Origin: Dongia_B sp964406155
Lineage (GTDB): Bacteria; Pseudomonadota; Alphaproteobacteria; Dongiales; Dongiaceae
Length of the DNA: 64,000 nucleotides
Reading direction: 5' to 3'
NCBI GenBank assembly: GCA_964406155.1
Contig: CAYOQR010000024.1
Span: forward strand, 4,136-68,135
Shown piece by piece: positions 33,813 through 42,252 of this stretch. The notes beneath the pieces were generated by a model. It made no database searches. It saw nothing but the letters and a program-made list of their open reading frames with translations, and was not told the DNA's origin. The number at the start of each line of letters is the position of its first letter. Position 1 is the stretch's first letter. Both the position numbers and the translations under genes were made by a program.

Positions 33813-34481
33813 TTACGAGCCTGCGGCGTCAGTGGAGTGCAGGTCCCGTGCCAGAATCAGCGCAGCCTCGATGCCTTGCTTCAGAAGGCGCTTTGAGAGG
33901 GCCGCGTCGCTGACCGCACGGGCAAGCTGCAGACTGCCCAGCATGGTGGCGAAGATTGCCCAAGCTCGATCCTGACGGGCGCGATCCTGGCGGGCACGGT
34001 CCTGGTGCTTGTTTTTGGCAATCGCGGGCGGCAGGTGATCGGCGATCACGCCGGTGACGCGCTGCAAGGATTCGGTAAAGGCCGCGCGGGTCTCCGGCGC
34101 ATGTCGGGCGATTTCGGCGGCGAGGCTGGCGGCAGCACAGCCCTGATCCGGACGATCGCGATGGGTGGGGCTGAGATAGAAGCGCAGGATCTTCTCCAAT
34201 CCCCGCAAGGTGTCCGCTTCATGATCCGATCCCGCCACATCTGACTTCCCCGCCAGCCGCGACAATGTCTCGGCCGATTGTGCGAGGACGGCGGTGAGGC
34301 TTTCCTCAACCAGGGCTTCCTTCGAGGGAAAATGCGCATAGAAGCCGCCATGGGTCAGGCCGGCCTCGGCCATCAGCGCGGCGATGCCGACTGCTTCGAT
34401 CCCATCGGCGCGGAAGCGCCGGGCGGCGGTTTCCAGAACCTGGCGTCGTGTTTCGGCCTTGTGGGTCTTGCTGTAGCGCAT
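33813..34481 (-). CDS. TetR family regulator with 15-bp array
   Basis: The 222-residue protein starts at ATG 34481, with GTGGAG upstream. The frame extends to 34550 without a better site. The helix-turn-helix is RRQVLETAARRFRADGIEAV, then AEAGLTHGGFYAHFPSKEAL, the TtgR/AcrR-like type common next to fatty-acid genes. The effector domain contains DQGCAAASLAAEIARHAPE. Near residue 160 are three QDRAR units encoded by 15-bp repeats at 33967-34011, in a loop between helices. It is divergent from a thiolase gene with an 18-bp palindrome between, so it probably represses the thiolase and itself. Confidence 0.85.
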   Translation of the reverse strand: MRYSKTHKAETRRQVLETAARRFRADGIEAVGIAALMAEAGLTHGGFYAHFPSKEALVEESLTAVLAQSAETLSRLAGKSDVAGSDHEADTLRGLEKILRFYLSPTHRDRPDQGCAAASLAAEIARHAPETRAAFTESLQRVTGVIADHLPPAIAKNKHQDRARQDRARQDRAWAIFATMLGSLQLARAVSDAALSKRLLKQGIEAALILARDLHSTDAAGS

Positions 34482-34601
34482 CTGGTCTCCACTCTGTTCG
34501 GTCCGGTTTCGTTCCCGCTTGCGCGACGGGCCAGCGGCGAAAAAAGGCAAGGATAACAGGCTTCCGCCATCTCTGCTTCTTTGGTGCCCCTTGACTATAT
34601 A

Positions 34602-34619
34602 ATATGACGATCATCATAT
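34602..34619. promoter_or_regulatory. 18-bp palindrome, candidate TetR operator
   Basis: ATATGA-CGATCA-TCATAT lies between the divergent TetR and thiolase genes, next to an AT-rich TTGACTATATAATATGA that could provide promoter elements. The spacing is about 120 bases from the TetR start and 130 from the thiolase start. Confidence 0.6.
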
Positions 34620-34751
34620 AAACAGGGTGTGGCAGGATAAGGTTTCGCTGTCCTGCGCCGTTACCGGGACTTGCCGTCCCGCCTGTGATTTTCCAGTCGT
34701 GTGATTTTCCCGCCGTGGGTTGAACCAGTCGTGCTTGAAGGAGAGACCGTC

Positions 34752-35948
34752 ATGCCGAGCACCCCAGCAAAAGATCCCGTCATCATCGCCGCCGCGACGC
34801 GCACACCGCTTGGCCGCTTCCTGGGGGACCTGTCCGGCCTGACGGGGCCGCAACTGGGTGCCCATGTGATCCGCGCGGCGCTTGCCCAGGCGAAGCTCGC
34901 GCCGGAGAAGGTGGACGAGGTGCTGATGGGCTGTGTCCTGCCGGCCGGGCATGGCCAGGCCCCGGCGCGTCAGGCGATGCGCGGTGCCGGCCTGCCCGAT
35001 GCGACGGGTGCCACCACCGTCAACAAGGTTTGCGGCTCCGGCATGAAGGCGACCATGCTCGGCCATGACCTGCTGCTCGCCGGTTCGGCGGAAATCGTGG
35101 TGACCGGCGGCATGGAGAGCATGTCGAACGCGCCTTATCTGCTGGCCAAGGCGCGCGGCGGCTATCGCGTCGGCCATGACCGGATACTGGATCACATGAT
35201 GATGGACGGCCTCGAAGACGCTTATGAGGGCGGCCGGCCCATGGGCAGTTTCGGCGAGGCGACGGCGCAGGCCTATCAGTTCACCCGCGCGGAGCAGGAC
35301 GCCTATGCCATCCGCACCCTGACGCGGGCGCGCGACGCCATAGAGGGCGGCGTCTTCGCCGCCGAGATCACACCGGTCGAGGTGCCGGCCAAGGGCGGCG
35401 CGGTGAAGGTGGAGCGCGACGAGAATCCGCTGAAGCTGTCGCCCGAGAAGATCCCCAATCTGAAGCCGGCTTTCGCCGCCAATGGCACCGTCACCGCGGC
35501 CAGCTCATCCGCCAATGCCGATGGCGCGGCGGCGTTGGTGCTGACGCGCCGGTCGGTGGCCGAGCGCGAGGGCCTGCCGATCCTGGCCGAGATCAAGGCC
35601 CATGCCACCCACAGCCAGGACCCCGCGTGGTTCACCACGGCGCCAATCCCCGCCATCCGCAAGGTACTGGAGAAAGCCGGCTGGTCGGCCGGCGAGGTCG
35701 ATCTCTTCGAAATCAATGAGGCCTTCGCCGTCGTCGTCATGGCGGCGATGCGCGATCTCGATCTGCCGGTGGAGAAGGTGAATGTCCATGGCGGCGCCTG
35801 CGCCCTCGGTCACCCGATCGGTGCCACCGGCGCCCGCATCATCGTCACCCTGCTGCATGCCCTGCAGCACCACGGCGGCAAACGCGGCATCGCCTCGCTC
35901 TGCATCGGCGGCGGCGAGGCGACAGCGATCGCGATCGAGCGGGTGTGA
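34752..35948 (+). CDS. Acetyl-CoA acetyltransferase (thiolase II)
   Basis: The 398-residue enzyme starts at ATG 34752, downstream of AAGGAGAGACC. Motifs are complete: nucleophilic Cys in VNKVCGSGMKA (about residue 94), GGMESMSNAPY, NEAFA, the His in GGACALGHPIGATGAR and the second Cys in CIGGGEA. It condenses two acetyl-CoA to acetoacetyl-CoA or runs in reverse during beta-oxidation. Length is standard for the AtoB/PhbA group. The divergent TetR gene and palindrome indicate local control. No reductase or PHA synthase gene follows. Confidence 0.92.
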   Translation: MPSTPAKDPVIIAAATRTPLGRFLGDLSGLTGPQLGAHVIRAALAQAKLAPEKVDEVLMGCVLPAGHGQAPARQAMRGAGLPDATGATTVNKVCGSGMKATMLGHDLLLAGSAEIVVTGGMESMSNAPYLLAKARGGYRVGHDRILDHMMMDGLEDAYEGGRPMGSFGEATAQAYQFTRAEQDAYAIRTLTRARDAIEGGVFAAEITPVEVPAKGGAVKVERDENPLKLSPEKIPNLKPAFAANGTVTAASSSANADGAAALVLTRRSVAEREGLPILAEIKAHATHSQDPAWFTTAPIPAIRKVLEKAGWSAGEVDLFEINEAFAVVVMAAMRDLDLPVEKVNVHGGACALGHPIGATGARIIVTLLHALQHHGGKRGIASLCIGGGEATAIAIERV

Positions 35949-35988
35949 ATGAAGTAAAGCGACCGTCAAGGCCTCATTCGTTGCCGCC

Positions 35989-36117
35989 ACCCCCTCATCC
36001 CGACCCTCTCTCGCCCCGTCGGGGTAGGCCGACATTCGTCGGCAGGGCAATCCATGGAAGATGCCGTGTGCTGCTTTCACCATGGACCCCCCGGGTCGAG
36101 CCCGGGGTGACAATGAG
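35989..36117. repeat. Chimeric repeat: A left arm, D module, B right half
   Basis: The A left arm (about 35989-36017) is followed by D (36018-36045) and then directly by B right (36046-36117). The A right arm and B left half are missing. This is what a deletion between the two D copies of an arrangement like 27169-27394 would leave. Confidence 0.85.
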
Positions 36118-36198
36118 TAAGGTGCGGCATCGTGTGAAACTGGCAGGAGAGAAGGGTGAGGGGATAGAACCCGGACGTTCCCTGATCAGCCCTGCACC

Positions 36199-37134
36199 TC
36201 ATCCACCTGCAGCGAGGCCGATGGCGAGCCAGGCTTCGATCGTGTCCTCGACAGCCGTCGTCGGCTTCGGTGCCATCTGCGCCGGCGCTGCCGAGGTGAC
36301 GCCGAGCAGGCCGAGCACACGGTCGCGCAGGCGCAGGAAGGCGGGATCGGAGCGGTGGCGTGCTTCGGGCAGCACGACGGGAAGGATATGGGCGATGCGG
36401 CCGGGATTGGGCTGCATGACGGCGATGTGGTTGCCGAGATAGACCGCCTCGTCGACATCATGGGTCACCAGGATGGCGGTGATGCCTTCCTGGCGCACGA
36501 TGCGCCTGATCTCGTCCTGCAGCCGCAGCCGGGTGAGGGCGTCGAGCGCTCCCAAGGGTTCATCCAGCAGCAGGAAGCGTGGCCGGTTGACGAGCGCGCG
36601 GGCGATGGCGACACGCTGGCGCATGCCACCGGAAAGCTGTGCCGGATAGGCGGCGGCGAAATCCGCCAAGCCGACCAGATCGAGATGCGCGCGGATGGTC
36701 TCGCGTTTCTGCACCGCGCTGAGCTTGCTCTTGCGCAGCGCGATGGCGACATTGCGCTCGACCGTCAGCCAGGGCAGCAGGCGGTGTTCCTGAAAGACGA
36801 TGCCGCGATCGAGGCCGGGCCTGGTGACCGGCGCGCCGTCGATGCGGACCTCGCCGCCGTGATGCGGATCGAGGCCGAGGATCAGGCGCAGCAAAGTGGA
36901 TTTGCCGCAGCCGGAACTGCCGACGATGCTGAGGAACTCACCCGGCGCGATCCGCAGATCGATGTCGCGCAGGGCTTCGACCCGCTTGCCGGCGACCTGG
37001 AAGGTCTTGCCGATGCCGATCAGTTCCAAGGCGGGTTCGGGGGCCGCCGCATGGGCATGGATGCCGTCGCCGGTTTCCAGATGCAGATGGGAATGGGCAT
37101 GGTCGCGATGAGGGAAGGCTGCATGATCCGTCAT
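36199..37134 (-). CDS. ABC transporter ATPase, SsuB/TauB type
   Basis: The 311-residue protein has Walker A GSSGCGKST, the Q-loop region FQEHRLLPWLTVERN, signature LSGGMRQRVAIARAL, Walker B FLLLDEPLGALD and the His switch VTHDVDEAV. It closely fits the nitrate/sulfonate/taurine ATPases. The His-rich, Ala-rich amino extension of about 30 residues (HRDHAHSHLHLETGD) is unusual. Its start overlaps the upstream permease stop by four bases, so it ends the operon dioxygenase - binding protein - permease - permease - ATPase. Confidence 0.9.
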   Translation of the reverse strand: MTDHAAFPHRDHAHSHLHLETGDGIHAHAAAPEPALELIGIGKTFQVAGKRVEALRDIDLRIAPGEFLSIVGSSGCGKSTLLRLILGLDPHHGGEVRIDGAPVTRPGLDRGIVFQEHRLLPWLTVERNVAIALRKSKLSAVQKRETIRAHLDLVGLADFAAAYPAQLSGGMRQRVAIARALVNRPRFLLLDEPLGALDALTRLRLQDEIRRIVRQEGITAILVTHDVDEAVYLGNHIAVMQPNPGRIAHILPVVLPEARHRSDPAFLRLRDRVLGLLGVTSAAPAQMAPKPTTAVEDTIEAWLAIGLAAGG

Positions 37135-37901
37135 GTCGTTCTCCGTCGCAGCAGAAGATGTTCGAGAAGGCTGGCGCTCTTGTTGAAGGCGATGCCGATC
37201 AGGCCCAGCAGCAGCACGCAGACCAGGACCAGATCCATCTGGAAGAGCTGGCGCCCCTCCATCATCCGGCCGCCGATGCCGGGCGCGATGGTCATGAAGA
37301 TCTCGGCGGCGACGGTTGCCTGCCAGGCATAGATCAAGCCCGCCTGCAGCCCGGTGAAGATCTGCGGCAGGCTGGCCGGCAGGCCGATCAGGCGGATGAA
37401 ATCCAGCCGGCCGAGGGTCAGGACCGCGCCCAGCTCCCGATAGCTTTGCGGCAAGGCGCGCCAGGCCTGCCAGCTCGTGGTGAGGTTGGGCTGGAAGGCG
37501 GCGAGGGCGATGAAGGCGATCTTGCCGATCTCGCCGGCGCCGAACCAGACGGCGATCAGCGGCACCCAGGCAAAGAGCGCGATCTGGCGATGGACCCGCA
37601 GCATCGGCCCGAACAGCCGCTCGGCCGTGGCGGAGAGGCCGAGCAGCGTCCCGCCGGCGATGCCGGCGAGGCTGCCGATGACGAAGCCGGCGACATCGCG
37701 CAACAGGCTGGCGCCGAGATCGACCATCAGCATGCCGTCATGACTCTCATGCCAGGCGCGGCGCAGAACGGCCTCGGGCGCCGGCAGGATTTGTGGATCG
37801 ACCCAACCCAGATGACTGGAAGCCGACCACAGGACCAGCAGGCCCAATGGCAGGGCTGTGGCACGCCACGCATGCCAGGGGCGGGAATCGCGACCGCTCA
37901 T
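37131..37901 (-). CDS. ABC transporter permease, SsuC/TauC type (second)
   Basis: The 256-residue membrane protein has six helices and the cytoplasmic EAA-like loop AWRALPQSYRELGAVLTLGR. The typical end of sulfonate permeases is visible: AGLIYAWQATVAAEIFM then GRMMEGRQLFQMDLVLVCVL. It overlaps both neighbours by four bases (ATGA), showing translational coupling. With the preceding permease it may form a heterodimeric channel, which is less common than the usual single SsuC homodimer. Confidence 0.88.
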   Translation of the reverse strand: MSGRDSRPWHAWRATALPLGLLVLWSASSHLGWVDPQILPAPEAVLRRAWHESHDGMLMVDLGASLLRDVAGFVIGSLAGIAGGTLLGLSATAERLFGPMLRVHRQIALFAWVPLIAVWFGAGEIGKIAFIALAAFQPNLTTSWQAWRALPQSYRELGAVLTLGRLDFIRLIGLPASLPQIFTGLQAGLIYAWQATVAAEIFMTIAPGIGGRMMEGRQLFQMDLVLVCVLLLGLIGIAFNKSASLLEHLLLRRRTT

Positions 37902-38821
37902 GCCGGCATTTCCCAGCGCTGTAAATGGCGGGCGATGCGGCCGAGCGTCCAGTCGAAGGCGAAGCCGATCAGGCCGATGACGATCATGGCGGCGAGCACC
38001 AGTTCAAGTTGGAAGAGCTGGCGGCCATAGGCCATCTGATAGCCGAGCCCTTCGGTCGAGGCGAGCAGCTCCACCGCCACCAGGGTCTGCCAGCCATTGG
38101 CGAGGCCCTCGCGCAGGCCGGTGAAGATGGCAGGTATGGCGGCGGGCAGGATGATGATGCCGAAGGTGTCACGGCGGTTGAAGGTCAGGACCTGACCGAC
38201 CTCGCGATAGGTGGCGGGCACGTCGCGGATGCCCTGATAGGTGCCGAGGGTGATGGGGATGAAGGCGGCGAGGGCGATGATGATGGTCTTCAGCGCCTCG
38301 TCGATGCCGACCAGCAGGATCAGGAGCGGCACCCAGCCAAGGATCGGCACCTGGCTGACCGCCAGGAAGACCGGATCGACATAGGCGCGCAAGCGGGGCG
38401 ACAGCGCCATGCCGGCGCCGAGCAGCAGGCCGACCGCCGCGCCGGCCGCAAAACCGCGCAGCACGCGTAGCAAGCTGATCAGCGTGTCGCCGACCAGGCT
38501 GCCGTCGCGCCAGCCATCCGCCACGGTCTGCAAAACGACGGCGGGGGCGGGAAGGATCTGCTCCGGCACCCAGCCATATTGCGCGCCGAAGCGCCAGGCG
38601 AGCAGCAGGGCCAGGGGAACGGCGAAGCCCAAGGCGGTCTTCAGGAGGAAGTGGTCGCCCCACCACCGGTCACGTGGGTACTGGCCGCGAGGGAGGGCCT
38701 TGTAACCGGTGCCCACGTAATCGGTGGTGGAGCGGGGAGCGGCGGCAGATTCCCCGAGGACGGGAACGGATCGCTCAGCCAACGGGCCGATCGTGGCCAG
38801 GAATTGTTCCGCGTTGCTCAT
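37898..38821 (-). CDS. ABC transporter permease, SsuC/TauC type (first)
   Basis: The 307-residue permease has a polar amino extension of about 60 residues, then six helices. It carries the loop IRDVPATYREVGQVLTFNRR and the ending LREGLANGWQTLVAVELLAS then GYQMAYGRQLFQLELVLAAM. It overlaps the next permease by four bases. Similarity between the two permeases in the last third suggests duplication. The gene follows the substrate-binding protein by about 75 bases. Confidence 0.88.
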   Translation of the reverse strand: MSNAEQFLATIGPLAERSVPVLGESAAAPRSTTDYVGTGYKALPRGQYPRDRWWGDHFLLKTALGFAVPLALLLAWRFGAQYGWVPEQILPAPAVVLQTVADGWRDGSLVGDTLISLLRVLRGFAAGAAVGLLLGAGMALSPRLRAYVDPVFLAVSQVPILGWVPLLILLVGIDEALKTIIIALAAFIPITLGTYQGIRDVPATYREVGQVLTFNRRDTFGIIILPAAIPAIFTGLREGLANGWQTLVAVELLASTEGLGYQMAYGRQLFQLELVLAAMIVIGLIGFAFDWTLGRIARHLQRWEMPA

Positions 38822-38898
38822 CTCTGCCGCCTCTCGTCTGGTTGCGGGTTATCGGTCGCGGTGTGGCGGCTTACGGGAAACGGCTTACGCGACCCGAG

Positions 38899-39996
38899 TT
38901 ACTGGGCCGCCGCCTGCTTCTGCTGCTCGACGCTGCCGGTGGAAACCTTCTTGCCCTCGGCATCGAAATGCGACCAGTAAGTCTCCAGGCCGAGTTCCTT
39001 CAGGGCGGCTTCGAGATATTTCGGCTCGATCCAGCTCTCGATATCGACATCCTTCTTGATCAGGCCATAGGCCTTGGCCTTCGCCGCCTTGTCCTTGTAG
39101 CGGGCGATGATGTAGTCATCGATCACGGCGGTGTTGCGCGACGCCAATGTGCGGCCCTCGAAGTCTTGCCTGAAGCTCTCGGCTGGCACGCCGGACTTGG
39201 CCCAGACTTCGAAAACCTGATCGCGGTTCTTTTCATCCGATCCCCAGGCGGCCGCCTTGACGAAGGCCTTGACGACGCGGCCGGTCAAATCGGGATGCGC
39301 CTTCTCGAAATCCTCGGTGACGAAGACGGCGGCGTTGGGGCCGAAGATCGGCAGGTCGTTCTTGCTGGCATAGACGATCTTGACGATGCCGCGCTTCTGC
39401 AGGTCGAGATATTCCTCGCCGCCGAAAGAGGCATCGACATTACCGGAGGTGAGGGCGGCCAGGCTGTCGGCCGTCGTCAGGCTGACGAACTTGATGTCCT
39501 TTTCCGTCAGGTGATGCGCGGCGAGGACGGCATCGGCGGCGATCTGCAGGTTGGTGCCGCGGAACTGCGCCACCTTATGGCCTTTCAGGTCCTCGATGCT
39601 GTTGATGTTGGAATTCGGCGAGACCGCGAGATAGAGTGCTGCATGCTCGGCGGCGGGGAGCAGGAACTCCGTCTTCAATCCGCGTGAGCGGCCGACGATC
39701 GAGGGCAGGTCGCCAAGCCCGGCGGCGAAGTCGAGCTGCTTGGCGGCCAGGGCTTCGTTCAGCTCGGGACCGGCGCCGCGGAAGAAGGTCCACTGCACCT
39801 TGACGTCGGGATCGTTCTTGAACTCGTCCTCGAGATAGTGGCCGACATGGGCCAGCGAGACACTGTCGCCATAGCCATAGGCCCGGTTATCGACGCCGAC
39901 GCCGGGATAGCCGACGCGGATCACGGTCTGGTCGGCGAGCGCGGTGCCGCTGACCAGCAGGCTGCCGACGAGGGTGGCGAGGAAAAAGCGTTTCAT
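38899..39996 (-). CDS. Periplasmic sulfonate/sulfate-ester-type binding protein
   Basis: The protein of about 365 residues starts at ATG 39996, with AAGGA upstream. A Sec signal peptide, MKRFFLATLVGSLLVSGTALA, is clear. The mature protein opens with TVIRVGYPGVGVDNRAYGYG, resembling SsuA/AtsR-type and NMT1-like proteins. Further blocks are DFAAGLGDLPSIVGRSRG, HKVAQFRGTNLQIAADAVL and NVDASFGGEEYLDL. The ligand is probably an aliphatic sulfonate or alkyl sulfate. That is inferred from the two permeases, ATPase and the AtsK-like dioxygenase upstream. A longer frame adds six residues before this start. Confidence 0.85.
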   Translation of the reverse strand: MKRFFLATLVGSLLVSGTALADQTVIRVGYPGVGVDNRAYGYGDSVSLAHVGHYLEDEFKNDPDVKVQWTFFRGAGPELNEALAAKQLDFAAGLGDLPSIVGRSRGLKTEFLLPAAEHAALYLAVSPNSNINSIEDLKGHKVAQFRGTNLQIAADAVLAAHHLTEKDIKFVSLTTADSLAALTSGNVDASFGGEEYLDLQKRGIVKIVYASKNDLPIFGPNAAVFVTEDFEKAHPDLTGRVVKAFVKAAAWGSDEKNRDQVFEVWAKSGVPAESFRQDFEGRTLASRNTAVIDDYIIARYKDKAAKAKAYGLIKKDVDIESWIEPKYLEAALKELGLETYWSHFDAEGKKVSTGSVEQQKQAAAQ

Positions 39997-40151
39997 TTGA
40001 TCAAGTCCTTCCATTGCGGCCGCACGCCTGCGCCGGCCGGTGTCATGTTGTTTGCGGTTGATCTGTCAGCGGCGCTCAGATGAGCGCGAGGCTACATCGC
40101 GTGGAGATCTCAGTTGCCAATGCCTGTATCGTCACTAAAGGAACAGGTGCA

Positions 40152-40486
40152 GCATCCACCATGGACCCTCGGGTCAAGCCCGAGGGTGACAAGAGGAGAT
40201 GAGGTCGATTGCGAGCGATGCGGTTTGACAGTTCAAGGAGGCGACGCCAACCGTACACTCTCTTGTCATTGCCGGGCTTGACCCGGCAATCCATGACAGA
40301 GGCCGTGCTTGATATTGCCATACGCCTCGACCAGCGAATGTCGGTATGCGCCGATGGAGTGAGGTCCGAGAGTGACAGAGGGGAATGAGGCGGACGTACA
40401 GCGTCACGCACGGCGGTAACCTCCACTCCGCTTGTCATCCCCGGGCTTGTCATCCCCGGGCTTGACCCGGGGATCCATCGCCGTCG
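40152..40486. repeat. Cluster of B repeats inside the organosulfur operon
   Basis: A B right half lies at 40152-40195. A full B lies at about 40261-40380, with a decayed reverse D (40331-40357) in its right part. A B left hairpin with a 17-bp duplication lies at about 40434-40478 (GTCATCCCCGGGCTT twice). These sit in the 538 bases between the dioxygenase gene and the binding-protein gene and may weaken or end transcription there. Confidence 0.85.
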
Positions 40487-40552
40487 AGCGCGGTGCTCAG
40501 ATTGATATGAGCGAAGTTCAAGCATCTGATGCTTCCGGAAGAAGATGGTCGA

Positions 40553-41482
40553 TTACGGATGCGTCGGGCGCAGCGGTGTCACCTTCTGTCGAGTAGTGCT
40601 GTGGCGGCCGTCGAGGCTGACCGGCACGTCGCCGGCGATGGTGGAGCGGCGCATGACGCGGTGCTGGTCGCCGTAATCGTTGATGGCGTAATGCTGCGTC
40701 GCACGGTTGTCCCAGATCGCGACGTCGCCCGCCTGCCAGCGCCAGCGGATGGTGTTCTCCAGCCGGGTCACATGGCCTTGCAGCAGATCGAACAGCCGCG
40801 CGGAATCGATATTGTTATGACCGACGAAACGCTGGATGAAATAGCCGAGGATCAGTGAGGGCTCGCCGGTTTCCGGATGGATGCGTACCACCGGATGCTC
40901 GGTCTCATAGACCGTGGCGGCGAAGGTTTCGTCGTAATGCTTGCGCTCCGCCGCTGTGGCATCGGGCCGCTGGGCGGCGTAGTCGTATTTGTTGCTGTGG
41001 ACCGCCCAGAGCCGGTTCGCCAGTTCCTTCAACTCGGGGCTCAGCCGGTCATAGGCATCGACCGTATTGGCCCAGACGGTATCGCCGCCATGATCCGGCA
41101 CCTTGACCGCGCGCAGGATCGAGATCTGCGGATAGGCATCGACGAAGGTGACATCGGTATGCCACTGATCGGCCTTGCCGTTCCCGTTGGCGGTATCGAG
41201 TTCCAGGATGGCGGCGGAGCCGCTGCGCACCTTCTCCGTCGGATGCGCCACGAGCTCGCCGAACAACTGGGCGAAACGTTCCTGCTCCGCGTCACTGAGG
41301 TGATCCTGGCCCCGGAAGAAAATCACCCGATGCTGCAGCAGGGTCTGGCGAATGGCGGTCACAGTCTCCGGCGAGAGATTGCCGCCGAGACGGATGCCGG
41401 AAATCTCGGCGCCGATGCGCCCGGCGATGCGGCGCAGGTCGAAGGGCAGGGCAACCGGCACGTCTTTACGCAAGGCAGTCAT
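40553..41482 (-). CDS. atsK: Fe(II)/2-oxoglutarate dioxygenase, AtsK/TauD type
   Basis: The 309-residue protein starts at ATG 41482, with GAGGAGG upstream. Iron ligands are His108 and Asp110 (QWHTDVTFVDAYP) and His264 (NRATQHYAINDY). Arg278 or Arg279 (DQHRVMRR) would bind 2-oxoglutarate. VTFVDAYPQISILRAV and GGDTVWANT match alkylsulfatase AtsK more than taurine dioxygenase TauD. It would oxidise alkyl sulfate esters or sulfonates, releasing sulfate or sulfite plus an aldehyde. It heads the transporter gene cluster. The intervening repeats are a break in an otherwise tight operon. Confidence 0.85.
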   Translation of the reverse strand: MTALRKDVPVALPFDLRRIAGRIGAEISGIRLGGNLSPETVTAIRQTLLQHRVIFFRGQDHLSDAEQERFAQLFGELVAHPTEKVRSGSAAILELDTANGNGKADQWHTDVTFVDAYPQISILRAVKVPDHGGDTVWANTVDAYDRLSPELKELANRLWAVHSNKYDYAAQRPDATAAERKHYDETFAATVYETEHPVVRIHPETGEPSLILGYFIQRFVGHNNIDSARLFDLLQGHVTRLENTIRWRWQAGDVAIWDNRATQHYAINDYGDQHRVMRRSTIAGDVPVSLDGRHSTTRQKVTPLRPTHP

Positions 41483-41774
41483 GGCGTTCCTCCTCGGGAG
41501 ACAGGGGTTATGTGGTTGGGTTGGGATGTGGCGTTCACACCCTGTCGATAATCCCTAGTTGTTGACTGGGGTAAAGCGAGCAATTCTTTGAGGCGCGGCA
41601 AGGAAAGCTTGGGCGCCGTGGCATGGCTCTCGCGGCGGCAATGCGATTCAGCATGGGAGACACCGGACGCCGATGTTATCCTTGCCTGCTTCTGCAACTG
41701 TCGCGCGTTTACCCGTCGGCCCCGCTTGCCGGAACGTCGTCGGCGACCGCCGACCCAAAGGGGAGAGGGCTTAT

Positions 41775-42251
41775 ATGCAGGCAAGATCGACACGGAAACA
41801 GGTACTGACCCATCTGGCTGTGGTGCTCTCGGCCGGCTTGATGTCGGCTGCCGTTCTATTGGTGCCGGCGGCCATGGCCGGTTCGGCCAAGCTCAATCTG
41901 GTGGAGCGGGCGACGACCGATGCCGTCACCGATCTCGGCGCCAAGGGCGACAGCGCCGGCGATCTGCTGACCTTCGCCAACGAGGTCTATGACGCGAAGA
42001 ACGCGACGAAAGTCGGCACCGATAACGGCTGGTGCATCCGCACCGTGCCGGGCAAGGCCTGGGAATGCTTCTGGACGCTGATTTTGCCCAAGGGGCAGAT
42101 CACCGTCGAGGGACCGTTCCTCGATGCCGGCGATTCCGTGCTGGCGGTAACCGGCGGCACCGGCGCCTATCGCGGCGCGCGCGGCGAGATGGCCTTGCAT
42201 GCCCGCGACGCCAAGGGCTCGGAATACGATTTCAAATACACGCTGAACTGA
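41775..42251 (+). CDS. Secreted allene oxide cyclase-barrel-like protein
   Basis: The 158-residue product starts at ATG 41775, downstream of GGGGAGAGGG. The signal peptide is clear (VLTHLAVVLSAGLMSAAVLLV ending AMA). The mature part is a small beta-barrel of the allene oxide cyclase / dirigent-like family: GDLLTFANEVYDAKNATKVG, GWCIRTVPGKAWECFWTLIL and AVTGGTGAYRGARGEM. Two Cys could form a disulfide. Bacterial members are exported and uncharacterised. It is divergent from the dioxygenase gene and meets the LysR gene tail to tail with one base between. Confidence 0.75.
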   Translation: MQARSTRKQVLTHLAVVLSAGLMSAAVLLVPAAMAGSAKLNLVERATTDAVTDLGAKGDSAGDLLTFANEVYDAKNATKVGTDNGWCIRTVPGKAWECFWTLILPKGQITVEGPFLDAGDSVLAVTGGTGAYRGARGEMALHARDAKGSEYDFKYTLN

Positions 42252-42252
42252 G

